Positions 51,973-64,000 of a DNA stretch of 64,000 nt are shown one piece after another. This stretch comes from Sabellastarte sp. h YS-2021 (taxonomy: Eukaryota; Annelida; Polychaeta; Sabellida; Sabellidae). The DNA lies in assembly GCA_964017235.1 (NCBI GenBank), contig OZ024934.1, forward strand, positions 87,758,706 to 87,822,705, read 5' to 3'. The translations under genes were made by a program, and so were the position numbers. Each line of letters starts with the position of its first letter. Position 1 is the first letter of the stretch. The notes beneath the pieces are model-generated. The model saw only the letters and a list, made by a program, of their open reading frames with translations. It did not search any database and was not told where the DNA came from.

Positions 51973-53285
51973 CTGTGATAAAAATTAAGCCAAGTTTTCT
52001 TTATCAATGCTACAGTACAGTATGAGAGGACAGAATTCTGAACTGTGCCTAATCACCACATTTTTTTAAAAGTATTTTTGAGCAAGTGTTTTACTTGTAA
52101 TTCATAAAAATGTGTATATATAAAAGTTTTTACTTTGAGATTTGAAATGTTGCTATTCAAAGGAAACCTCTTGTGTTTGTGACAAAAGCCATACACAATG
52201 TATATATATGGCATCAGCAGGACTCAACCATTGTGAAAAAAGTTAAGCATATAAAACTCTTATTTCTATGCCAGTTTAATGTTTGCCCTCTTTAAAATTA
52301 GCATACCTCCATTGAAACCTAATAGCCATGCTACATTTGCTTTAAAATGCAAAACATGGATTACTTGAGGCACTTGATTAAAAGTCTTAATTACAATTAA
52401 CCTCAAACACCCACTTATATGAACTAAACACAAAGCTTATACAAATACAAAGGTTTTAGGTTTTATAATGCCAAAATGTAGATTTTATTACTTAAATATT
52501 GAACTAGAAAAAGGTTTTTGTTAACAAAAACGAGTGGCCCGGATGGAGACTTGAGTTAATAAAGCTGTAGTAGTTGTGGTATGAGACTGTAAGGAGAAGG
52601 TAAGCTTTACTGTGTTTGGTATCTAATGGAAAAGTGGATTATCTAAAAACTGTATCAGTTGCAGTATTAGACTATAAGCAGAATGTGAGCTTTATTGTGT
52701 TTTGTAGAGTGGTATATCTTATGAAAAGAACATATCATTTTTGCTGTAAATTTGGGATCGTAAATTTTTTCCAGGAGATTTTTAATCCTAATTTTATAAT
52801 GATAAAGATACACTGTAGTAAACTATAACTGGTAATAGATAGGGACATTATATGTTGTATATCTTTGAGGCATTTTATGCCTCTAAAAATTCATTGCTAT
52901 TTACTATTTTTATAAGATAAATATGCTTAAGATAATTGTATTTGTGAAATCCTTTATTGTTCCATTGTAACAAAAATACACAAAGCCATGTTGTCAGATG
53001 TTATTGTTAACATTTTTAATTCACACATGACTCTATATCTGAATATCATGAAAGCCCAAGGTTTTTACATATTATTAAGGCTTTTTCCATTCTCTCAAAA
53101 CAGACAAGGCATTCTTTCCAGTTTCCACAAGGCTCTTCTTCCATGAACCTAAAGATAAATGTCCTGGTTTGAATTGATTACCCCACAAAAGATTAACTGT
53201 AGGCATATCCTTTAATGAAAAGAAATGAATACATCTTGATATCCCTTATTAACTTGCAGTGTGCAGTGTGCATGCCATAACTTCA
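51973..53285. other. AT-rich intronic stretch
   Basis: I see no gene. At 52502 the word aactagaaaaaggtttttgt and a following palindrome resemble the left end of the composite minisatellite elements, but no body or hairpin follows. Confidence 0.4.
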
Positions 53286-55753
53286 AAAATAGCATCAGAG
53301 ATGCCCGTACCCCACAGCCTAGGGAAATATTTTCAACACCATGAGATATAGAAGTACTGTACCAGTACAAACCTCAGGATACTTTCAGAGCACTGTCAGC
53401 TGTATAAAGGTTCCAAACAATGTTTAAATGGAGAAATAATGTTTAAAAGAAAGATAATGCGTATAAAGATGAAGTATTAAAACAAGATAATTCAATAACA
53501 AGATGACAGCATTAATCAGTAAACTAAAATTCAACACTCTTTATCTACATCTGCATGGCCGAATTATGGTTTAGATGGTTAGAATATTACCATGCATACA
53601 TAAGTGGTAATACATTCAATGAATGCTTATTGTGGTGTTGGAGCAAAATCTGTGGCTCACTTGATGAAATTCTATCTCTTACAAATGGGAAATTATGAAT
53701 TTCAAAGTAAAATTCTTAATAAATTCTAATATGACTTTTGCTTAATCTGCATAAAAAGACAGACCCAAAGGTCCAAGAAGATTTTAAAGGTCAAGGTCAC
53801 TACGACAAGGTAAAAGGTCAAATTAAGGCCACACCATGATAATACACACCTATAGCCCCTAACCAATGTCCCTACCAAGTATCAACTTCCTACACCTTAC
53901 AGTTTCCGAGATATAGCCCAGACAAGATTTTATAGGTCAAGGTCACTATTTCAAGGTCAAATCAAGGTCACACCATGATGCTGCACACCTACACCCCCTA
54001 ACCAATGTCGCTACCAAATATCAACTTCCTTCACCTTACAGTTTCCGAGATATAGCCCAAACAAGATTTTATAGGTCAAGGTCACTATTTCAAGGTCAAA
54101 TCAAGGTCACACCATGATGCTGCACACCTACACCCCCTAACCAATGTCGCTACCAAATATCAACTTCCTTCACCTTACAGTTTCCGAGATATAGCCCAAA
54201 CAAGATTTTATAGGTCAAGGTCAATACGGCAAGGTCAAAGGTCAAATCAAGGTCAGATCATGACGTTGCACACCTACACAGCCTAACCAATGTCCCTACC
54301 AAATATCAACTTCCTACACCTTACGGTTTCCGAGATATAGCCCGGACATGATTTTATAGGTCAAGGTCACTATGGCAAGGTCAAAGGTCAAATCAAGATC
54401 AGACCATGACGTTGCACACCTACACCCCCTAACCAATATCCCTACCAATCAACTTCCTACACCTTATGGTTTCTGAGATATAGCCCGGACAAGATTTTAT
54501 AGGTCAAGGTCACTACGGCAAGGTCAAAGGTCAAATCAAGGTCACACAATGACGTTGCACAACTACACCCCCTAACCAATGTCCCTACCAAGTATCAACT
54601 TCCTACACCTTACGGTTTCTGAGATATAGCCCAGACAAGATTTTACAGGTCAAGGTCACTACGGCAAGGTCAAAGGTCAAATCAAGGTCACACAATAACG
54701 TTGCACAACTACACCCCCTAACCAATGTCCCTACCAAGTATCAACTTCCTACACCTTACAGTTTCTAAGACATAGTTTGCACAAGATTTTATAGGTCAAG
54801 GTCACTACGGCAAGGTCAAATCAAAGTCAGACCATGACGTTGCACACCTACACCCCCTAACCAATGTCCCTACCAAATATCAACTTCCCACACCTTACGG
54901 TTTCCGAGATATAGCCTGGACAAGATTTTATAGGTCAATGTCACTACGGCAAGGTCAAAGGTCAAATCAAGGTCAGACCATGACGTTGCACACCTACACC
55001 CCCTAATCAATATCCCCACCAAGTATCAACTTCCTACACCTTACGGTTTCCGAGATATAGCCCGGACAAGATTTTATAGGTCAAGGTCACTACGGCAAGG
55101 TCAAAGGTCAAATCAAGGTCAGACTATGACGTTGCACACCTACACCCCCTAACCAATGTCCCTACCAAATATCAACTTCCTACACCTTACGGTTTCTCAG
55201 ATATAGCTTGCACAAGATTTTATAGGTCAAGGTCACTACGGCAAGGTCAAAGGTCAAATCAAAGTCAGACCATGACGTTGCACACCTACACCCCCTAACC
55301 AATGTCCCTACCAAATATCAACTTCCTATACCTTACGGTTTCCGAGATATAGCCTGGACAAGATTTTATAGGTCAATGTCACTACGGCAAGGTCAAAGGT
55401 CAAATCAAGGTCACATCATGACGTTGCACAACTACACCCCCTAACCAATGTGCCTACCAAGTATCAACTTCCTACACCTTACGGTTTCCGAGATATAGCC
55501 CGGACAAGAGTTTCAAACTCAAGGTCACTACGGCAAGGTCAAAGGTCAAATCAAGGTCAGACCATGACGTTGCACACCTACACCCCCTAACCAATGTCCC
55601 TACCAAGTATCAACTTCCTACACCTTACGGTTTCGGAGATACAGCCCGGACAAACTATTTCCCGCCGAACGCGCACGCGCCCGCCCGGACGCCCGCCCAT
55701 CCGGACACCATGGGTGAAAACAATACCCCGACAGCCCTTAAGGGCTGTGGGGT
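53286..55753. repeat. AGGTCA-rich minisatellite-core element, copy 2
   Basis: It has the same ends as 22101-23812, with about thirteen units of roughly 147 bp. Many units contain AGGTCA-A-AGGTCA, a perfect DR1 nuclear-receptor element, plus further half-sites. The right end is GC-rich (55662-55710) followed by a hairpin at 55724-55753 with arms taccccgacagccctt and aagggctgtggggta (one bulged base). Confidence 0.85.
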
Positions 55754-55959
55754 AAAAACACTAGGGGGTTAGCTTTGCCAGATAACAGAAATTTTGTTTT
55801 AAGTATACATGTGGCAGGTGTGGTTTTAAAAATTCTTAAAATAAATGAGGTGGGAGCAAAAACTATATATTTATTATGCTGAGTTGCCCAAAGTCTCTTA
55901 AGTACAGGAATTTTAAATAAAAAGGTCATTAGAAGTCTTCCTTATACTTAATCAATGTG

Positions 55960-57170
55960 TTAAGTTGAACTGATGTCATTGAACAGTAAGTCAGTTGGGA
56001 GCTGAAAACCCTCATTTTTACTTCAAGATGGCCATGACTGTGTTTGTATTGGAACTCCAAGGTGGAAAGAAAATAAAAATGTCCCTATTTTCATCTTTAA
56101 TAAGTGTGCAAAATTTAACTAAGGTCATCTGAACAATACAATAGCTGGAGATTAAAAACTCCATAATTTCACTGCAAGGTGGCCATAACTTCATTCATGT
56201 TGGGACTTTAAGGTGACCATAAAATAAGCATTCCCTTTTGTCACCCTTTATTAGTGTATAACGTTTAGCTGAGGTCAGTTGAACAATAAGATAGCTGGAG
56301 GCTGAAAACTTCCTTTCTGCACTGTAAGGTGATCATAACTTCATTCATATTGTGACTTTAAGGTGACCATAAAATGAGAATGTCCCTTCTGCCAACCTTT
56401 ATAAATGTGCCAAATTTTACTTTAAACAATTAAACATTAACTGACCTTAGGGCTGAAAAACCCTACATGTTAAGTTTAAGATGGCCATAACATCATTAAT
56501 ATTTAAATTGTAAGGTAGTAGATATGGAAAAAGAAAGGGGTCAGACGGCTTTATTCCAATTTTATGACTTTAGGGGGGCCATAGCTCCAATTATATTAAC
56601 AGTTTAAGGTCACCATAAAGTCAGGATAATCCTTTGGGAAATCTTTATATATATGCCAAGTTTGGTTGAAAAAAGTCAAAAACTAAATGAACTAGAGGGC
56701 TAAAATCCCCTTTTTTGACATTAAGGTGAACTTAAGATTGCAGATATAGGGCTAAAACTCTGGCATGTGGAAGATTATCAAAAAGTAGCTGAAGACCAAG
56801 TACCCATTTTTAAAAAATTACGAAAATAAAACGCCTCCCATTCAGGCATCTATGGTCCGATTGATCAGACAATCCTTTCCGACCTGCAGATTTAGGTCTA
56901 GAATGTAGCTGATAAATTTTATAGCACAGGTATGTGTGCTTTTTTCCGAAACGCGATGACGGGTGTTTTTGAAAAATGCTTAAGGTTACCTTAAGTAAAG
57001 CTTAAGGTCTCTGTAAAGTCTCCCATAAATTTTTCCTGCCCCTATAGTTTTAAAGAAAGATAAGAAGGAAAGAAAAATTTGAAAGCCCAAGAAGTTATTC
57101 AAGAGAGACCATAATTCTGTGGCGGCGGTGATCAGTCGAACTTACGTAAAAACAAGTAAGCGCGCCTGAG
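55960..57170. repeat. Degenerate tandem repeat with GGCCATAACTTCATT words
   Basis: Between about 55960 and 56720 at least four worn units of 120-150 bp share aaggtggccataacttcatt and ctttaaggtgaccataaaat. The part from 56730 on resembles 50061-50680. There is no coding frame. Confidence 0.5.
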
Positions 57171-57194
57171 GGGCCACTTAAATATTTAACTCAC

Positions 57195-57319
57195 ATTGTT
57201 GAACCTTTCCTCTGGATACAGCCTCAGTCTTGCATAAAAGTCTGCCAATTCTTGGCTTCTGTCATTTTCTGTGGAGTCATCATCCCAACAATGGCTGTAC
57301 AGCACACCTTGTGGCAGTA
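57195..57319 (-). CDS. Internal coding exon of the minus-strand host gene
   Basis: This 125-bp exon has acceptor tttcaacag and donor AACAAT|GTGAGT, phase 1 in and phase 0 out. It encodes LPQGVLYSHCWDDDSTENDR and then ELADFYARLRLYPEERF. It is too short for an ordinary ORF search, but both splice sites are good and both phases agree with the neighbours. Confidence 0.78.
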
Positions 57320-58030
57320 CTGTTGAAATAGTTGAAGTGTATTAAGACAGCCCTTTATATTATTCAGAGACCATTAAAATTTCTGTAACTTCGACATTAC
57401 ATGAAATAAGATGCCTAAGATTACATTCGATGAAAATTTTCATAACTCACAGAATGACAAGGGGGTTTCTATTGTGCTGACTTTCATGTTGTAGCTGGAT
57501 TACTTATTTTCAGAATAACTCTTATTCTTACAAATTCTTAGAATCAGAGAATATTTTCTAGGAAATTTTTTAGGATTCTAGCGGGAAGTAATATAACAAA
57601 TTAGAGGTACTGTTTGCCGAAAAAACTGTGTTGAAAATACCCTTTAGTACTTTTTAAATGTTACTATTCTTTAGGTGTAAGAACAGATTATCTGTTTTTA
57701 ACATGTCCATATCAATAAACAGTTAGAGTTTTGCAGTTGTGGAGCCATCAGAGTGGAACAGATTACTACTTGGTATCATGTCACAAACAACTGTGGCTTC
57801 TTTACGAAGCAAATCTAGACTCAACGTTTCATATACGGCTTCCCACCAACATGACTATCTCTGCTCTTGCTATTTTTGTTTATTTCTTTCTGACCACTTG
57901 ATAATGTCCCTTCTTGAAAATCAGCAATTTAGAGGCTTCTCAATCTGGCACCATATGAATTATTGAAATCAAACATTAATGTACAAAATGCCTTGATTAC
58001 AATGCTGATCTTCAAATAAACTTCTGCTTC
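57320..58030. other. Intronic stretch
   Basis: I see no gene or clear repeat here. Confidence 0.4.
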
Positions 58031-61000
58031 AACTAGAAATAGGACGCATCTGTGGCCAGATGCTGGATGTATCCACCGACAAAGGCCAACTAACATAGTT
58101 TAGAAGATAAAAAGCATTTTTCGTTAATAAGCAAGCTGAAAGCACTTTTAAGTTTGGCTACCCTTATTTGACCCTGTAGCAGGGGCCCAAGGTGAAGTCT
58201 GACCACATCAAAAGATTCGCAGTCCATGATTTCCTATAAGTCGTTTTCACATTGCAAACCTCTAGGACCAATAATAAGCAGGAGGGGCCCAAGGTGAAAT
58301 CTGACCACATGAAAAGATTTGCAGCCCATGACTTCCTCTAAGTTGTTTTCATATTAATGAGTTATTTGTGAAATACTGGCTATCTGCAATACTTGTAGAG
58401 ATAATTCGCATTTACTCATTTTGAGTAGATGAATAATTAGCTACGGGTCTGAAACTTCACCAAGTGAAAGCTCTCTCAAAAGTAGGCGAATGAGTTATTT
58501 GAGAAAAATTGGCTATCTACAATACTTTTAGAGATAATTCGAATTTACTCATTTTCAGTAGGCGAGTAATTACCTACGGGTCTGGAACTTCACCATGTGA
58601 AAGCTCTCCCAAAAGTAGATGAATGAGTTATTTGATAAAAAATTGGATATCTGCAATACTTTTATAGATAATTAGCATTTACTCATTTTGGGTAGGTGAA
58701 TAATTAGCTACAGGTCTGAAACTTCACCAAGTGAAAGGTCTCCCAAAAGTAGGTGAAGGAGTTATTTGACAAAAATTGGCTATCTGGAATACTTTTAGAG
58801 ATAATTTGCATTAACTCATTTTCAGTAGGTGAGTAATTACCTACAGGTCTGAAACTTCACCAAGTGAAAGCTCTCCCAAAAGTAGGTGAAGGAGTTATTT
58901 GACAAAAATTGGCTATCTGCAATACTTTTAGAGATAATTTGCATTTACTCATTTTCAGTAGGTGAGTAATTACCTACAGGTCTGAAACTTCACCAAGTGA
59001 AAGCTCTCCCAAAAGTAGGTGAAGGAGTTATTTGACAAAAATTCGCTATCTGCAATACTTTTAGAGATAATTTGCATTTACTCATTTTGAGTAGGTGAGT
59101 AATTACCTACGGGTCTGAAACTTCAGCATGTGAAAGCTCTCCCAAAAGTAGGTGAAGGAGTTATTTGACAAAAATTGGCTATCTGCAATACTTTTAGAGA
59201 TAATTCGCATTTACTCATTTTCAGTAGGTGAGTAATTACCTACAGGTCTGGAACTTCAGCATGTGAAAGCTCTCCCAAAAGTAGGTGAATGAGTTATTTA
59301 AGAAAAATTTGCTATCTGCAATACTTTTAGAGAAAATGCAGAATTACTCATTTTTAGTAGGTAAGTAATTTAGCCACAGGCCTAATTTAGACATAAAGCC
59401 TACCAATAGAGTACTGTGGTGCACCCTGTAATATACTTTGCAAACTTGAGAAGGCTAGCTATAATATTTTTTTTTGTTAGAGCGGTAATGGTGAAATCTC
59501 TCTACACACTACGGCTATCCAGTGGATACAATGATTTACTCAACAGTGAGAACCTGAAAGTAGATATTGGTAAGCTATGCCATGACACAGAGGTCTGCAA
59601 TTTCACTCTGATATAGCTGACCAAAAATTATGTGAATAACATATTTAAACAAAATACTGTAAATGTAATAGTTTTCACGTTATAACTGATTTACTCAACA
59701 GTGATAACGTCAAAGTAGCTATTACTCAGCTATGCAATGAGCTACATGTCTGAATTTTTTCTATGTTATAGCTGACCCAAAATTAGGTGAACAACATATT
59801 TAAGCAAAATACTGTAAATGCAATAGTTTTCAAGTTACAACTGATTTACTCAATAGTGACAACCTGAAAATAGCTATTGCTCAGCTATGCCATGAGCTAT
59901 AAGTCTGTAATTTCACGACGTTATAGCTGACCCAAAAGTAGGCGAACAACATATTTTAACAAAATACTCCAAATGCACTATTTTTCAAGTTACAAGTCAT
60001 TTACTCAACAGTCAGTACCTGAAAATAGCTATTGCTCAGTTGTGCCATGAGCTACAGGTCTGTAATTTCACTATGTTATAGCTGACCCAAAAGTAGCTGA
60101 ATAACATATTTACACAAATTTCTGTAAATGCAATACTTTTCCAATTACAACTGATTTACTCAACAGTGTGAACTTCAAAGTAGCTATTACTCAGCTATGC
60201 AATGAGCCACAGGTCTGGAACTTCACTATGTTATAGCTGACTCCGAAATAGGTGAATAACATATTGAAACAAAATACTCTAAATGTAATACTTTTGAAGT
60301 TATAAGTAATTTACTCAACAGTGATAACCTAAAAGTAGCTATTACTCAGCTATGCCATGAGCTACATGTCTGAAATTTTACTATGTTATAGCTGACATAA
60401 AAGTAGCTGAATAACATATTTATACAAAATTCTGTAAATGCAATAGTTTTCAAGTTACAATTGATTTTACTCATGATGGAAGTTACTGAAAAGCCCAAAA
60501 GTAGCTATTACTCACTTAGCGATTGAGACAGACACCCAAGTTACTCACCATGTTGTAGCTATGAAAAAAGTATCTGAATAACATATTTTAACAAAATGCT
60601 CTAAATGCAACACTTTTCAAGTTATAAGTGATTTAGTGCATGATTTCATGACTTTTAATGCATTTTAGACATTTTTGTCTACCACAGGCCTAATTTAGAC
60701 ATAAAGCCTACCAAAAAGATAGGGTGGCGAGTCCTCTAGCATACCAAGCCACCTGCCAAATATGAAAGAAATCTGGAAAGAAATGTGGACTGTAGGTCGC
60801 TAACAAGCAATATTCCACATTTTAGACATTTTTGTCTACCACAGGCCTAATTTAGACATAAAGCCTACCAAAAAGATAGGGTGGCGAGTCCTCTACCATA
60901 TCAAGTCACCTGCCAAATATGAAAGAAATCCGGAAAGAAATGTGGACTGTAGGTCGCTAACAAGAAATCTCTGCGGACGCGGACGCGGACGAGGGCGCGG

Positions 61001-61049
61001 ACGCGGACGATGATGAATCCATAGTATCCCCGCTTCGCGTCGGGGATAC
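58031..61049. repeat. Composite minisatellite element, copy 2
   Basis: The left word is aactagaaatagg. About eight 132-bp units (58360-59390, same unit as in 44820-46520) are followed by about seven units of roughly 155 bp (59600-60620, tatagctgacccaaaagtag and gatttactcaacagt), then two units of about 160 bp (60663-60968, taatttagacataaagccta), a gcggac hexamer microsatellite (60971-61009) and a hairpin (gtatccccg at 61024 pairing with cggggatac at 61041). There is no coding capacity. Confidence 0.75.
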
Positions 61050-61485
61050 AATTAATACATGCACAGGGCATTAAAAATGAAGCAAAGTAAGTTCATTTTG
61101 AATAAAAATATCAAAATTGATCAATCAGTGGTTGCATGAGTCGTGATTACATGTCCTCACCTCAAGCACTAAATCTGTGTGACAAAACAAAGCAAAAACT
61201 ACTGACACAGGATTTCATTGGGGTTAAATGCCACATCTCTTAGTCTCTAGTATCTAGTAGACGTTACACACCTATCACCCCTAACCAATCTCCCTACCAA
61301 GTATCAACTTTCTATAAGAACCCTATTTTCTCTGGTGCATGTTAAAGGGTATAGTCAGATATAGCCTGGACAAAATTTAGGGTCAAGGTCACTACAGCAA
61401 GGTCAAAGGTAAACTTAAGGTCACAGCACAGGTCACATACACTTAATTACCTGTGGGCGTGATAGAAAATGTGCTTTACAGACTG
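61050..61485. repeat. Fragment of the AGGTCA-rich family in intronic sequence
   Basis: At about 61255-61440 are words of the 147-bp unit (ctaccaagtatcaactt, gatatagcctggacaa, aaggtcactacagcaaggtc) interrupted by unrelated sequence. No ends are seen. Confidence 0.55.
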
Positions 61486-62919
61486 CCCAGCAGGCACAGG
61501 TCCAATTCTTGACATCATGTTTTGGTCATGTTAGTATATGACATCAAGTTACTATCACTCGGACATGATTTAAGGTGGTCACATCATCTGACACAAATCT
61601 GACATCCAGTTTATGTGACATGACATGACTTTATGTCAATAACATACCTACAATATCAACTAGATGTCAAAATGATTACCAGACCTAACATGATCGTATT
61701 ATCCTATTCAATGACATAAAATTGACACCATCCCAACATGACTCTGTGTAGTCATGTTAAATGATGAAAATATGATGTTCGAATAATATGATGTGACATG
61801 ATATTATACTCGGGCATTATTTCTGACATCTTAGTGATATTAATATGATGTCACTTTGTTAAGACATTTAAAGTGGAGTATCATCATATCATTTGAGATC
61901 AGATTGACATTGGTAATCTATTAAATTATGATTTCATTTTTTATGAATATTACCAATACATCATATGGATGTCTAAATCATGCCTAAGTCGTAATAATTT
62001 ATCTAGTCTGTGTTCAGTCAAAGTTGGGTTTTACATCCTGAAAAGAGCCAGGGTCATATTAGCCCTCAGCTTTTTACCATGAGTAGGGGTAAACCCAGAC
62101 AGAGGTGACAACCTGCCATTAGATGCTGAACCTACTAACCAACTTGGCCTCTAGTCTGTGTGATGTTGCTTTGACAGAAATAATTAATTTTTGGTATAGC
62201 CAAAACAATTATGTTTAAAACTGTAACTAAAATGCTGTATGACAGCAAAAACCTTCAAGACATATGTTGATTTGTAAACAAATGTATTCTTTAGTGTTTG
62301 CAACCAAGCCAAAGATTGAACAAATAAAGAAAAAAAGTTAAGAAAAAAGTGCTTCTAATATTCAAACGTTTGTACCCATAATTTGTATCTTTACAAGTGG
62401 TATAAATTTTCCAACTTGTTCCCAGATGACATTCATTATTTTCTCCCATGGAATTATCTGTATAGTACATGGAAATGACTTAAAGCTGTGTCAGGTAAGT
62501 GTGTATAAATGGCAGTTGTATATTGGGAGTTTAAACAATATAACACAGTATTAACTTTGAAAACAAAAATATTTTTAACCGAATTTGAATTACTGAAAAT
62601 TGGTTTAAACACTCGCAAAATGATGTCAATCAGATTTTTGAATCAGTACATCAAATTGATGTCAGTTTCTGATGTCACATAGACATATAGTCAGTCCAAA
62701 TTGGGTCATCATATTGATGTCTTATGCTGATATCAAATTTATAATCGGCTACTAGATGTCATTTTTATGGCTTTTGGAGATGTCAAATAGACAAGGCTGC
62801 TAAAGATCTATTTGACATTTAACATATGATGTCTTTTCGAATTTCAAATAAGCATGAGTTTTTGGATGTCATACCCAGTGTCTTTTTGATTTCTTTTTGA
62901 CATCCTATTGCCTGCTGGG
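61486..62919. mobile_element. Palindrome-rich element with CCCAGCAGGCA terminal inverted repeats
   Basis: The 1434-bp segment begins cccagcaggca and ends tgcctgctggg. The interior is full of gacatcatg, tgatgtca and tgacatgac words in both orientations, so long stretches can fold back. No transposase frame is present; it is a non-autonomous DNA element. A target duplication is not evident. Confidence 0.6.
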
Positions 62920-63003
62920 TGAGTATTGCCCCAAAGCAAGATAATAATGCGATATGTGGGCATTGTACAATATTATTCCTCTGTATCCATTCCAAGTACT
63001 TAC

Positions 63004-63125
63004 TGCCTTTGTGATACATGACTCCCAATTCGCCCAATTCACTCTGCAGTGTTTCTGTATCCCAAGTGCGGTACGCTGACTCTGGGGAGTTAGGTCTGCG
63101 TCCTGGAGGTTTATAGTCCACGTAC
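63004..63125 (-). CDS. Internal coding exon of the minus-strand host gene
   Basis: This 122-bp exon has acceptor tcattgtag and consensus donor GGCA|GTAAGT, phase 2 in and phase 1 out. It encodes VDYKPPGRRPNSPESAYRTW and then ETLQSELGELGVMYHKG. Phases match both neighbours. Confidence 0.82.
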
Positions 63126-63732
63126 CTACAATGATTTCAGCAGTTATCTTTTTTTCCCCCCAAAAAAATAAATAAATGTAGCTCTAACATGCACTCACAG
63201 TTGACTGTTAAAAAATGCTAAACAGATCTTTGATGTTGCAATCCATCACTGCATCTCATGTCAAGACTATCAGACCAGATACACAATGCTACATAAAAAT
63301 GGACATTTCTAAAGGTCAACAATTATTGATTTAACAATGAGGTTCGATAAATCTTAACTTGTAGATTTCAACAAATAATTTTTTTTGTAAGATTTGCTTA
63401 CCATGAACTCTACTCAATAAAGGTTACTCCTTTTAATATAAAAATAGCCACAATTTGTATTAATTTCACACAAAACTTGCAGTAGATAGCTTATCTAATG
63501 TTACATCAGAATAATTCCAGAACTGCTGACTTCAAGCAAGAAGAGAGCACTCTTGTACTTTGAATAATTCAATAGTCTGTTCTTTAATGGATACAAATAT
63601 AGTACTCCTTAAACAGCCCTAATTTTCACAAATTGACAGTTAAGTTCACTCAAAACAGGTAATTTTTTATATTTTTTGAACAAGTGTTTTTTAATTGCAA
63701 TTTGCAAACAATGTATGCTCCATGTGACTGAC
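63126..63732. other. Intron between two host exons
   Basis: I see no other feature here. Confidence 0.45.
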
Positions 63733-63800
63733 CTTGACTCTGGCTCTTGATCACTGTAGCAAAAATAACTGCTGAAATCATCATCACAATCTCTCAGGGC
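63733..63800 (-). CDS. First visible coding exon of the minus-strand host gene
   Basis: This 68-bp exon has acceptor catgttttcag and donor TCAAG|GTCAGT, phase 0 in and phase 2 out. It encodes ALRDCDDDFSSYFCYSDQEP and ESR, an acidic segment. Upstream exons must lie beyond the right edge of the window, because no start codon is available. Confidence 0.78.
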
Positions 63801-64000
63801 CTGAAAACATGAAGTACGTGATAAAACTTTCAAGATATATGGCTGGCTGGAGCAAATTACCTGTTATTTACGTCAAATCTTAACTCATAATTTACTGATA
63901 ATTTTGCTGACATGTAGAAAGGTGGAGGTTTTTATAAGAATGGACAGCAGAGGGTCATATAATGAAAGATACGTTGTGAAATATAAGGTGTTGCATGAAC
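63801..64000. other. Intronic sequence to right edge
   Basis: Nothing further is seen. Confidence 0.4.

Overview
The window is animal nuclear DNA: AT-rich, with GT-AG introns, TATA promoters, AATAAA signals and many retroelements. The two largest intact host genes encode cytoplasmic intermediate filament (IF) proteins of the long-rod, lamin-tail kind known from protostomes. Together with mollusc-style minisatellite-core mobile elements this points to a lophotrochozoan, most likely a mollusc. That placement is an inference.

Host genes. A multi-exon gene that I do not recognise runs along the minus strand through nearly the whole window. Ten exons from 63800 down to 2767 have splice sites and intron phases that join without conflict, giving about 479 C-terminal residues and a stop codon. 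Two more minus-strand exons at 697-616 and 120-1 run off the left edge; they are either an alternative 3' end or another gene. Two intronless IF genes lie in the introns: IF-1 (3036-4838, +, with lamin tail domain) and IF-2 (12446-11067, -, without it). Their rods are almost identical while their flanks are unrelated.

Retroelements. Four DIRS-type tyrosine-recombinase retrotransposons (named A to D here) all lie on the minus strand in host introns. A (14239-20352) has perfect 174-bp inverted terminal repeats but a broken recombinase. B is old and 3'-truncated, and is split into three pieces (about 24602-27660, 33958-34013, 40384-42720) by insertion of C (27661-33957, decayed) and D (34014-40383, perfect 182-bp repeats, all frames open, the best candidate for a live copy). 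Each complete copy has inverted terminal repeats, an internal complementary region, a conserved polypurine tract, a gag-like ORF, an RT/RNase H/Dam-methylase-like frame and a tyrosine recombinase. In all four, gag ends in the same AAA-TGA-CA context and is followed, in the gag frame, by a conserved cysteine cluster before the RT frame begins one nucleotide out of phase. This looks like a recoding system.

Other repeats. A family with a roughly 147-bp repeat unit rich in AGGTCA half-sites occupies 22101-23812 and 53286-55753, with fragments at 6612-7160 and 61255-61440. Composite minisatellite elements occupy 44283-48056 and 58031-61049. All of these end in a GC-rich microsatellite followed by a hairpin. 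A foldback element lies at 8892-9917, a palindrome-rich inverted-repeat element at 61486-62919 and a small MITE-like element at 43180-43375. The remaining sequence is AT-rich intron in which I see no genes.
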